DNA from: CBFGTA01 sp965651595
GTDB taxonomy: Bacteria; Actinomycetota; Actinomycetes; S36-B12; UBA10799
DNA: 6,503 nt
Assembly (NCBI GenBank): GCA_965651595.1
Contig: CBFGTA010000115.1
Location: 1 to 6,503, forward strand
Reading direction: 5' to 3'
Part shown: in pieces, positions 1 to 6,272 of the stretch
How positions within the stretch are numbered: position 1 is the stretch's first letter
How the letters are laid out: every line of letters starts with the position of its first letter
The notes under the pieces: generated by a model
What the model saw: only the letters and a program-made list of their open reading frames with translations
Told to the model about the DNA's origin: nothing
Databases searched by the model: none
Program-made: the position numbers and the translations under genes

Positions 1-939
1 GACCTAGTCGTGTCGTTCGCGATGGGGTATTGGGGATCTGACTCGACCGGCACGGCGCTCTCCGATTCCCAGCGTTGGAACACGAATCAGCCACCTGGAC
101 CGAACCCGCAGCAACCGCCCCTATCCAACTGGTGGACCCCGGGCGGTCTTCCCGCCTACGGTGCCGCCTGGTCATCCCCGCCCCAGTTTGACCGGTTCAA
201 CGTCTACCAGTACGGAACCCAATCCACCGGCACGAGCTACGGAATGAGCTTGGGAGATCGCTTCTCGCCAGACGGTACGCAGAACCCCGAACTCGGCGTC
301 ACCAATATCCCAGATGGTGACATCTACGGGACTTGGCAAGTCGAGTTGCTCGCTAACCACGGCTGCGCTGACGCAACTGCGTTGGCTCCCACATCCGGTC
401 CCGCAGTTGGGGGCCAGGAAATTGCAATTTCTGGCCGAAACATCTACCCAGGAGCCACTGTGACGGTCGGAGGCAAACCCGCCACCAATGTGCGCGTGAC
501 TCTTGACCCCGTCACCGGAGTCTCGACCGTCAAAGCGGTGACACCTTCGGGTGGGTCCGGGAACGTGCCCGTCGTTGTGACCAACACCTATTCCGCGCTG
601 CCCAACAGCGGGGACGCGAGCACAGTTCCCACTTCCTACCACTACATCGGCGTACCTCCCAAGCCGCTACCGGCTTGTACAGCAACTGCTGTTGGCGTGC
701 GCAAGAAGAAGAAGTTCCCGGTGCGGAAGAAGGTGCGACTCGTCAAGAAGGTCCGCACCCAGGCTGGCTGTGCAGTCACAGTGCGGACCAGCGTCAAGCC
801 CAAGAAGGCGGCCAAAGTGCGGGTGCCATCGGCCAACGGGCCGGTTCGGGTCCGGGCCAAACGCAAAGGCAAGGTAGTCGTGCGAGCGGTCATCGATGGT
901 CGTGTTGTTTGGTCTCGTACCTGGAGAGCCACTCGCTGA
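1..939 (+). CDS. 5'-truncated extracellular-type protein with IPT/TIG domain and basic C-terminus
   Basis: The reading frame is open from the first base, so the gene almost certainly begins upstream. The GTG at 10 is only the first in-frame start codon inside the window, and no signal peptide follows it. Numbering from that GTG, residues 1-115 are rich in Gly, Pro, Trp, Tyr, Asn and Ser, typical of secreted proteins, and resemble no enzyme I recognise. Residues about 122-212 look like an IPT/TIG immunoglobulin-like domain: the opening is APTSGPAVGGQEIAISGRN, followed by a GATVTVGGKPA strand and a GGSGNVPVVVTN strand. Residues 229-309 are extremely basic, with KKKK and many VR/VK alternations, and hold two cysteines (223 and 254) that could pair. 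I infer an exported surface or wall-associated protein whose cationic tail may bind anionic wall polymers. Function is unknown. The stop codon is TGA at 937-939. Confidence 0.7.
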   Translation, partial: DLVVSFAMGYWGSDSTGTALSDSQRWNTNQPPGPNPQQPPLSNWWTPGGLPAYGAAWSSPPQFDRFNVYQYGTQSTGTSYGMSLGDRFSPDGTQNPELGVTNIPDGDIYGTWQVELLANHGCADATALAPTSGPAVGGQEIAISGRNIYPGATVTVGGKPATNVRVTLDPVTGVSTVKAVTPSGGSGNVPVVVTNTYSALPNSGDASTVPTSYHYIGVPPKPLPACTATAVGVRKKKKFPVRKKVRLVKKVRTQAGCAVTVRTSVKPKKAAKVRVPSANGPVRVRAKRKGKVVVRAVIDGRVVWSRTWRATR

Positions 940-1056
940 CGGGTCGAACCAGTCTCGGCGGCGAGGAGCTGTTCACGATTACCTGCCGACAAATTGCCCC
1001 CCGACAAGGTCGAGCCAATCACCGCCAGGAGGCTCTCAACAGGCCATCCTTAGACC

Positions 1057-2049
1057 GTGGCAGGTGACGAGTCCCCAAGCGAGGCCAAACGGGCCGAGGA
1101 GAACGATGTCATCGGACGCGTACCCGAGGCTCACCGGTCGCGGAAGCACTCGAAGAGGTCGCGTCAGCGCGAGTTGATCGAAACCAGCCTCGAACGCCGC
1201 CGCCGACTCAACGCGCTCTATCGACGTTGGTCGGCGTACCCGATGTACCTGTTCAGCATCGCCTTCCTGGTGGGCCTAGTCTTGGCGCTTGACGTCGGTG
1301 ATCGCGAGGCCGTGCACGCTGGCACGCAGATCATGACAGTGTGCTGGATGGCATTCATCGCAGATTACGTGATCGGACTCTCGCTCGCGGACAACATCCC
1401 GCGATATGTGCGCACTCACGTGTTTCAGCTGATCGCGATCGTCTTCCCGCCGCTGCGTATCGGCTTGGTGCTGGTGGCCTTCTTGAGGTTGTTCAAGGGC
1501 GGAAAGCAGTCACTGGCGCAGAACCTGCCGATCTTTGCCTTGTACCTCACCACGATCACAGTGGTTGCTGGCGCTGTGTCGGTGGTGTATTTCGAACGCC
1601 AGAATCCTGACGCCAACATCACGTCGTTGGGTATTGGCTTGTGGTGGGTAATGGAGACGATCACCACTGTCGGCTACGGCGACTACTACCCCATCACGCT
1701 CGGCGGTCGGATCGTCGCAGTGATGCTCTTCTTGGGTGGGATCGGCTTGCTGTCGGCGGCGACGGCGACCTTGGCGCAAAGGGTGCTGGCGGGCGACCAA
1801 CGCCGCAAGATGATCGCCCAAGGCCAGGAACTTCTCGAGGATGTCCGGAAGACCGAGGAGGGACAGGAGCAAGCAGAAGCCCACCAGGTTGCGCTCAAAT
1901 CCGAGGTGGCCCAGCTGCGAGAGCAGGTTCGCGCCCTCACCGAGTCCATCGGCGAGCTGGCCCGTTCTGGAGCTGTCGCACCGAATGCTGATGTCGAGAA
2001 TCACTCGGCCCCCCGCCGAGAAGGCCCAGAAGGCGAGGCCGGACCGTGA
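1057..2049 (+). CDS. potassium channel protein (ion transport 2 family) with C-terminal coiled coil
   Basis: Predicted inner-membrane K+ channel subunit of 330 residues. The selectivity filter is intact at residues 203-209 (TTVGYGD), preceded by a pore helix (about 188-202) and followed by an inner helix (about 216-240). Other hydrophobic segments lie near 61-79, 90-109, 121-146 and 154-178. The segment at 121-146 carries Arg134, Arg144 and Lys147, a weak S4-like pattern, so it resembles a reduced voltage-gated-type channel more than a two-helix KcsA. The N-terminus (1-58) is highly charged and cytoplasmic. Residues about 241-303 are heptad-rich and predict a coiled coil, perhaps for tetramer assembly; no RCK/TrkA_N nucleotide-binding fold is visible. 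The start is GTG. An AGGAGG at about 1027-1032 is too far upstream to serve it well, so the exact start is uncertain. The stop overlaps the next gene's start by four bases. Confidence 0.88.
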   Translation: MAGDESPSEAKRAEENDVIGRVPEAHRSRKHSKRSRQRELIETSLERRRRLNALYRRWSAYPMYLFSIAFLVGLVLALDVGDREAVHAGTQIMTVCWMAFIADYVIGLSLADNIPRYVRTHVFQLIAIVFPPLRIGLVLVAFLRLFKGGKQSLAQNLPIFALYLTTITVVAGAVSVVYFERQNPDANITSLGIGLWWVMETITTVGYGDYYPITLGGRIVAVMLFLGGIGLLSAATATLAQRVLAGDQRRKMIAQGQELLEDVRKTEEGQEQAEAHQVALKSEVAQLREQVRALTESIGELARSGAVAPNADVENHSAPRREGPEGEAGP

Positions 2050-2318
2050 AGGCAACATCGACAGGCATCGCCGAAGAAGACGCTCGGCTACTGGAATTTG
2101 AACGGTTGTGGTTTCGTCGCCGGGGCGACAAGGAGGCAGCCATCCGTGACACGTTTGGCATCTCAGTGACGCGCTACTACCAGCGGCTGCTGGCCATCAT
2201 CGACACTCCCGAGGCCTTAGCGCACGACCCGAACCTCGTGTCTCGCTTGCTGCGTGTGCGGGAGCAGAATCGTGCCTTGCGTGATCGCCCGTGGGTCGAT
2301 CGGTCAAACCAGGGTTGA
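2046..2318 (+). CDS. DUF3263 family small protein
   Basis: A 90-residue soluble protein matching the actinobacterial DUF3263 family. Residues 10-75 carry the family features: LLEFERLWFRRRGDKEAAIR, then FGISVTRYYQRLLAIID, then PEALAHDPNLVSRLLRVRE. The middle segment looks like a helix-turn-helix (AIRDTFGISVTRYYQRL), which suggests nucleic-acid binding, but I know of no established function. The start is GTG at 2046, overlapping the channel's TGA by four bases, with a GAGG seven bases upstream (2035-2038), so translation is probably coupled to the channel gene. The last 15 bases overlap the 3' end of the convergent gpgS. The terminal residues after about 80 are not part of the conserved domain. 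Confidence 0.82.
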   Translation: MKATSTGIAEEDARLLEFERLWFRRRGDKEAAIRDTFGISVTRYYQRLLAIIDTPEALAHDPNLVSRLLRVREQNRALRDRPWVDRSNQG

Positions 2319-3269
2319 CAAAGGCGGATGTTCGACGCCGTTAATGGGGTGGGTTGTCGGGCGATATCCGTCAGGGGCGACCGCGTACTGAGTGAGGCTC
2401 CTCGACAAGTGCTCGTGTGCGCCCGCTGAGGTGCGTCGCAGGGCGGCGTACATCACCTCCGATGCCATCGGCCCGAGGCGCAGTTCGTCGTGGTGTCGAT
2501 GGACACGCACACCCAGGTCCACCTGGGCGAGCGCTTGCGGGCCGTGTCGGTCGATGGTGTCAATCAGTAGACCAGTGTCGACCCCGTAGCCGGCCGGGAA
2601 CGACAAGTCTTCTAGGAGGCAGCGGCGGGCAGCGTACTCACCAGCTAGGGGCTGGATCACGCCAGCCAACTCGGGTCGGATGAGGTTGAGTAAGGGGCGG
2701 GCAGCCAGCTCAGTAACCCGACCTCCCCCAGCGGGTCGGAAGGTTGCCCCGTCCACCAGGGGCCGCTCGTAGAACGCCTTCACCAGTTGCACTGTGTCGT
2801 CGACGAGTAGCGGGCCGACCAGCGCCGTGATGTAGTCGGCGGTGAACGACTTGAGGTCGGCATCGATGAACACGACCAGGTCGCCGGTGGTGGCAGCTAG
2901 TCCCCGCCACATAGCGTCGCCCTTCCCGGCGGCCGGAGGAACCTCGGGAAGGATGTCGTCGCGGTGGATCACTCGCGCGCCAGCAGACCGAGCGATTTCA
3001 CTCGTGGCATCTACCGATCCCGAATCCACCACCACCAAGTCGTCGACAAGGCCGGAACCGGTGGGCTTGCAATGGCTCTCAACAATCGTCTCGACGATCG
3101 CACCCACAGTGGCCTCTTCATTGAGGGCGGGAAGAATCACCGTCACCGTCAGACCGGACTGCCGCTTGTTTTCGGCCACGAGGCGAATCGGCCAGTCGGC
3201 ACATCGGCTCGTGCGCTCGCTCAACAGAGCCTGAGCGTTGCTGTCCACCCGCAGTCCTTTCGGAGACAA
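2304..3269 (-). CDS. gpgS: glucosyl-3-phosphoglycerate synthase (GT-A glycosyltransferase)
   Basis: Cytoplasmic, metal-dependent, retaining glycosyltransferase that transfers glucose from an NDP-glucose donor to 3-phosphoglycerate. This is the first step of glucosylglycerate synthesis and, in mycobacteria, of methylglucose lipopolysaccharide synthesis. The protein has 321 residues, close to the mycobacterial enzyme. Visible motifs are the nucleotide-binding start VILPALNEEATV (44-55), DSGSVDAT (82-89), GKGDA (115-119), the metal-binding DAD (136-138), the family signature GGGRVTELAARPLLNLIRPE (181-200), QPLAGEYAA (206-214) and GYGVDTGLLIDT (227-238), then LGVRVHRHH (252-260). The start is uncertain. 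TTG at 3269 has GGAGG only three bases upstream, while GTG at 3248 (residue 8) has AAGGA six bases upstream and may be the true start. The partner phosphatase gene (gpgP) is not in the window. It diverges from metM and converges on the DUF3263 gene. Confidence 0.93.
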   Translation of the reverse strand: MSPKGLRVDSNAQALLSERTSRCADWPIRLVAENKRQSGLTVTVILPALNEEATVGAIVETIVESHCKPTGSGLVDDLVVVDSGSVDATSEIARSAGARVIHRDDILPEVPPAAGKGDAMWRGLAATTGDLVVFIDADLKSFTADYITALVGPLLVDDTVQLVKAFYERPLVDGATFRPAGGGRVTELAARPLLNLIRPELAGVIQPLAGEYAARRCLLEDLSFPAGYGVDTGLLIDTIDRHGPQALAQVDLGVRVHRHHDELRLGPMASEVMYAALRRTSAGAHEHLSRSLTQYAVAPDGYRPTTHPINGVEHPPLSTLV

Positions 3270-3396
3270 ATTCCTCCCGCAATGGTCGCAAGTGAAGGAG
3301 TCCCGGCCGGAGTCGGGTCGAGAAATCAGCCAACATCGGGCGACTCAGGTACCACGCGTGCCAGAATTGGTGTGCCGTCAGTCAACTGCCTGTCGT

Positions 3397-3425
3397 AAGA
3401 TAGGCTCTCAGTGCGCGCAGGTGAA
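3397..3425 (-). promoter_or_regulatory. possible gpgS promoter
   Basis: Read on the - strand, TTCACC (3425-3420) and TATCTT (3402-3397) are separated by exactly 17 bases. Each matches the sigma-70-type consensus at four of six positions. Transcription would begin near 3390 and leave a leader of about 120 bases before gpgS. On the + strand the same bases include TAAGAT (3396-3401) and TAGGCT (3401-3406), either of which could be the -10 of the metM transcript, but no convincing + strand -35 is present. The two promoters may therefore overlap back to back. This is motif matching only. Confidence 0.3.
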
Positions 3426-3462
3426 GTTCCCGCTTCGGCTCGCGGCTCACAACTGAATACCG

Positions 3463-3624
3463 CTCATCCAGAGGGGCAGAGGGAACGGCCCGATGAAGCC
3501 CCGGCAACCATTTGATTCACGTCCGTCAGTGTCTCCGTCGTGAGACGCGCAGCGGCCTCACGAATCAAACCGGTGCCAATTCCGACCCAATCAGCTCATG
3601 AGGAGCTGACATGGGGTAGATGAG
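3463..3624 (+). promoter_or_regulatory. SAM-I (S-box) riboswitch aptamer
   Basis: An S-adenosylmethionine-binding leader with the full SAM-I architecture. P1 is CTCATC (3463-3468) paired with GATGAG (3619-3624). P2a is GGGGC (3473-3477) with GCCCC (3498-3502). It is followed by the AGA kink-turn side, then P2b GGG/CCC (3481-3483 with 3489-3491) closing the AACGG loop, then GATGAA and the invariant GGCAACC (3503-3509). P3 is TTTGATTC (3511-3518) with GAATCAAA (3562-3569), extended by an inner hairpin (3529-3535 with 3542-3548). The conserved joining segment GGTGCCAATTCC is at 3572-3583. P4 combines ACCC/GGGT (3585-3588 with 3614-3617) and a perfect 7-bp TCAGCTC/GAGCTGA stem (3591-3597 with 3603-3609). 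The 3' strand of P1 runs into the metM Shine-Dalgarno region, and no terminator hairpin with a U-tract lies between aptamer and gene. Repression by SAM is therefore probably translational. Confidence 0.93.
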
Positions 3625-3632
3625 GAGAGAGG
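3622..3632 (+). promoter_or_regulatory. metM ribosome binding site overlapping riboswitch P1
   Basis: The purine-rich tract GAGGAGAGAGG ends eight bases before the ATG at 3641. Its first three bases are also the last three bases of the riboswitch P1 3' strand. When SAM stabilises P1, part of the ribosome landing site would be in a helix. This site supports the start at 3641 and argues against the in-frame ATG at 3620, which lies inside P1. Confidence 0.65.
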
Positions 3633-3640
3633 CCTCAATT

Positions 3641-4918
3641 ATGACGATTACCCAGACTGTAGACACTTCGTGTCTGTCGATCGAACCACTCGATTTCGGT
3701 CCCGCTCAGGCGTTGGTGTGCCGCGAATGTGCTGCGACCTACGACTTGGGCAGCACCTATGCCTGCATCGACTGTTTCGGTCCCCTCGAAGTCAAGTACG
3801 ACTTCGGGAACGTGACACGAGAATCCATCGAGTCGGGCCCCCAATCCCTGTGGCGCTATTCAGCCTTGCTCCCAGTGAGTTCCCGAGCGGTGGATGAGCC
3901 CAACCTGGCCCCCGGGTGGACGCGACTTCTGCGATCCCACCAGCTCGCCGATGAACTCGGATTGTCGGCGCTGTGGGTCAAGGACGACTCTGGCAATCCG
4001 ACGCACTCTTTCAAGGACCGCGTCGTAGCAGTCGCCCAAAGCGCCGCCCGCCGTCTGGGTTTGACGACCCTATCGTGCGCCTCAACAGGCAACCTGGCGC
4101 ACGCCGTGGCGGCGGCTGCTGCCCGGGCTGGCCAAGACTCCGTGGTCATCATTCCGCACGATCTCGAAGACGGAAAAACCGTCACAACGGCCTGTTACGG
4201 GGGCCGCCTGCTCGCCGTCGAAGGCAACTACGACGACGTCAACCGACTCTGCTCCGAGCTGATCGGTGACCCGCTCACCAATGACTGGGGATTCGTCAAC
4301 GTCAACCTGCGGCCCTACTATGCCGAAGGCTCAAAGACCGTCGGATACGAGATCGCCGAACAGCTCGGCTGGCGCTTGCCGGACCAAGTCGTGATCCCTA
4401 TCGCGTCGGGGGCACTGCTCACGAAGGTCGACAAGGCCTTCCGTGAACTCATTGCCCTCGGACTGGTACCCGCCAAGGATTACCGGATCTTCGGCGCCCA
4501 GGCGACGGGTTGTTCTCCGGTTGCTCAAGCTTTTCATGCTGGCCACGACGTGGTGCGACCGGTGAAGCCTGCCACGATCGCCAAGTCCTTGGCAATCGGG
4601 AACCCAGCCGACGGGCCCTACGCTCTCGATGTTGTGCGGCGCACCGGCGGGTCAATCGCGTCCGTCACCGACGACGAGGTCGTGGACGGGATTCGCCACC
4701 TCGCGCGAACTGAAGGCGTATTCGCCGAGACTGCGGGCGGGGTAGTTGTGGCCAGTCTCAAGCAGCTCATCGACGATGGCAAACTTGATCGGGATGCCGA
4801 GACGGTGATCCTCAACACGGGAGAAGGCCTCAAGACCCTGGACGCGGTGATCGGCCAGGTGGGAGTGTCGGCAACAATACGACCACAGGTTGATGATGTT
4901 CGGGAGGCTTTGCAATGA
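3641..4918 (+). CDS. metM: threonine-synthase-family PLP enzyme, probable homocysteine synthase MetM
   Basis: Fold-type II PLP enzyme of 425 residues, conventionally annotated as threonine synthase (ThrC). An N-terminal zinc-ribbon-like segment has C27-x2-C30 and C42-x2-C45. The PLP lysine is K125 in NPTHSFKDR, the cofactor-phosphate loop is CASTGNLAHA (146-155), and RPYYAEGSKTVGYE (224-237) is strongly conserved in this subgroup. Where canonical ThrC has a PVGNAGN-type loop, this protein has PIASGALLTK (253-262). It lies behind a SAM-I riboswitch and overlaps a ubiquitin-like sulfur-carrier gene by ATGA. The same pairing, named MetM/MetO in Streptomyces, converts O-phosphohomoserine to homocysteine with thiocarboxylated carrier as sulfur donor, feeding methionine synthesis. 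I infer that role here. True threonine synthesis (O-phosphohomoserine plus water), or both activities, remains possible. The start at 3641 is chosen because its ribosome site is suitably spaced; the upstream ATG at 3620 would add seven residues and lies inside P1. Confidence 0.85.
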   Translation: MTITQTVDTSCLSIEPLDFGPAQALVCRECAATYDLGSTYACIDCFGPLEVKYDFGNVTRESIESGPQSLWRYSALLPVSSRAVDEPNLAPGWTRLLRSHQLADELGLSALWVKDDSGNPTHSFKDRVVAVAQSAARRLGLTTLSCASTGNLAHAVAAAAARAGQDSVVIIPHDLEDGKTVTTACYGGRLLAVEGNYDDVNRLCSELIGDPLTNDWGFVNVNLRPYYAEGSKTVGYEIAEQLGWRLPDQVVIPIASGALLTKVDKAFRELIALGLVPAKDYRIFGAQATGCSPVAQAFHAGHDVVRPVKPATIAKSLAIGNPADGPYALDVVRRTGGSIASVTDDEVVDGIRHLARTEGVFAETAGGVVVASLKQLIDDGKLDRDAETVILNTGEGLKTLDAVIGQVGVSATIRPQVDDVREALQ

Positions 4919-5214
4919 GTGAACAGGTATCCGTGCGTGTCCCTACTATTCTGCGCACCTACACCGGTGGGCAGGCCGAAGTGGCCGTCGACACGGCAGC
5001 CACCGGGGCTGGTGCCACGCTCGCTGGCGTGTTGGAGGCCCTCGAGTCCTCCTACCCCGGAATCCGGGCACGAATCCTGGATGACGCCGGAGCCTTGCGC
5101 CGATTCGTCAACGTCTATGTCGACGACGAAGACGTTCGTTTTGCGGGCGGGCTCGATACGCCAACTCCGGCGGGTTCGAGTGTGTCCGTGATCCCGGCCG
5201 TTGCGGGGGGCTGA
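4915..5214 (+). CDS. metO: MoaD/ThiS-family sulfur-carrier protein, probable MetO
   Basis: A 99-residue beta-grasp (ubiquitin-like) protein. Family features are the first strand VSVRVPTILRTYTGG (5-19), the ATLAGVLEALESSYPGI helix region (34-50), the FVNVYVDDEDVRF strand (64-76) and the VSVIPAVAGG terminus (90-99). The C-terminal Gly-Gly is exposed with no residues after it, as needed for adenylation by an E1-like enzyme and conversion to a thiocarboxylate. The ATG overlaps the metM stop (ATGA) and has GGGAGG seven bases upstream (4902-4907), so the two proteins are probably made together. This fits a dedicated sulfur donor for MetM. A general molybdopterin or thiamine carrier is less likely, because no moa/moe/thi gene is nearby. 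The activating enzyme and any protease that trims a longer precursor are not encoded in the window. Confidence 0.87.
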   Translation: MSEQVSVRVPTILRTYTGGQAEVAVDTAATGAGATLAGVLEALESSYPGIRARILDDAGALRRFVNVYVDDEDVRFAGGLDTPTPAGSSVSVIPAVAGG

Positions 5215-5235
5215 TCCGAGCGCCGGTCGACTCAC

Positions 5236-6231
5236 ATGGACCCCAGGCCCACACTCAAGTCGGTGGCCGCTCAGGCCCACGTCTCGGTGTCTACGGTCTC
5301 GGCGATCCTCAACGGGACTGGCCGCTTCAGTGAAGCAACCCGCCGGGCAGTCGAGGAGGCCGCCCGGCAGCAGGGCTATCGGCCGCACGCCGTCGCGCGA
5401 CGATTGCGTTCCGGGCAGTCGCGCCCCATCGTTGGTGGCTATTTTTCGGGGCTCTTGGACGATTCAAACGATGGCTCCCCCAAGGCCTACTGGCAGCGAG
5501 TCGTCTACACCCTGGTCACAGAACTGTCGCAACAGCACATCGACGTGCGGGTCTTTGATGGTGATGCCGACCTCGCTCTGGTCATGGAGCTGGACGTTAT
5601 CGTTGCCGCCTACCCCAGTGTTGACGATCTGCAGCGGCTCGTGCGTCGCGGATTCCGCGGACGATTCGTGGTCGCTTGCATCGAGAAGTTTGATGTCCCC
5701 GATGACATTCCTGTCACCTGGGTCACTGGCCCAGTCGGCGATGCCATCTTCGAATTGCTCGACCACATAGTTGACTGCGGATTTGACCGACCGGCGTGGA
5801 TACTTGAGCCGTTGCCGATGATGCCGGTCGACTCACTCTCCGACGCCTACTGCAGTTGGTGCGCGTCGCGTGGAAGACAGGGCATCATCTCGCAGGGGCC
5901 CTTCAGTGCGGAGTCGGTCGATGCGGTACTCGCCGCAGGGGCCGACTCGCTGGTGCTCAATGTGGACGACTCGGGGCCAGCTGCCTCGGTCGTCGGCGAG
6001 GTCTTGGACCGTCGCGGCCTCAGGGTGCCCGCAGACATCGCCGTCGCGGTCATCGGTGAAGATCTCGCCATCCCAGTCGTGGGCGTGCCGATGACAACGC
6101 TGACCTGGGAGGCGCGCAAAGCTGCAGTGGAGGTGGCGGCCATGGTGAGTGGGGCGTTGAGCGGCGGGCCCTTCACCGACACTGAATTGACCTGGACCGT
6201 CCACCGCCGACAATCAACGAACCCGGGTTGA
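5236..6231 (+). CDS. LacI-family transcriptional regulator
   Basis: A 331-residue DNA-binding regulator. The N-terminal helix-turn-helix (residues 6-26) reads TLKSVAAQAHVSVSTVSAIL and continues NGTGRFSEATRRAVEEAARQ. The hinge is GYRPHAVARRLRSG (47-60), whose Leu57 is the residue that in this family normally wedges into a central CpG step of the operator. Residues about 63-320 form the periplasmic-binding-protein-like sensor half; GLRVPADIAVAVIGED (261-276), TTLTWEARKAAVEVAAMV (287-304) and VHRRQST (322-328) match typical late landmarks. The central part is divergent and does not let me name a ligand. Length is normal and the gene is intact. It begins 21 bases after metO with no clear Shine-Dalgarno, so it may be read from the same transcript. 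The CG-centred palindromes just downstream are good candidate binding sites. Confidence 0.9.
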   Translation: MDPRPTLKSVAAQAHVSVSTVSAILNGTGRFSEATRRAVEEAARQQGYRPHAVARRLRSGQSRPIVGGYFSGLLDDSNDGSPKAYWQRVVYTLVTELSQQHIDVRVFDGDADLALVMELDVIVAAYPSVDDLQRLVRRGFRGRFVVACIEKFDVPDDIPVTWVTGPVGDAIFELLDHIVDCGFDRPAWILEPLPMMPVDSLSDAYCSWCASRGRQGIISQGPFSAESVDAVLAAGADSLVLNVDDSGPAASVVGEVLDRRGLRVPADIAVAVIGEDLAIPVVGVPMTTLTWEARKAAVEVAAMVSGALSGGPFTDTELTWTVHRRQSTNPG

Positions 6232-6272
6232 GCGCGAGCCCACCATCCGACCCGCAGCTATCGAGTGTTGGG

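Noticed and set aside
954..965. CTCG-GCGG-CGAG mini-hairpin after the first gene
   Set aside because: A four-base-pair stem with no U-tract is too small to call a terminator.
986..1007. Direct repeat CCGACAA (986-992 and 1001-1007) upstream of the channel gene
   Set aside because: Two seven-base copies with no dyad or promoter context are weak evidence in GC-rich DNA.
1106..1177. Short frame from ATG 1106 with GAGGAG just upstream
   Set aside because: It encodes only 23 codons of low-complexity Arg/Ser/Gly within the channel's N-terminal coding region and resembles nothing known.
1510..2058. Long - strand open frame of 182 codons opposite the channel gene
   Set aside because: It is antisense to a channel gene with an intact selectivity filter and membrane helices; its translation shows no recognisable domain, as expected of a high-GC shadow frame.
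3620..3640. In-frame ATG at 3620 as the start of metM
   Set aside because: It lies inside the 3' strand of riboswitch P1 and has no suitable ribosome site upstream; ATG at 3641 follows a purine-rich tract at good spacing.
4618..5388. 256-codon - strand open frame opposite metM/metO/regulator
   Set aside because: It crosses three well-supported genes on the other strand and its product lacks recognisable motifs.
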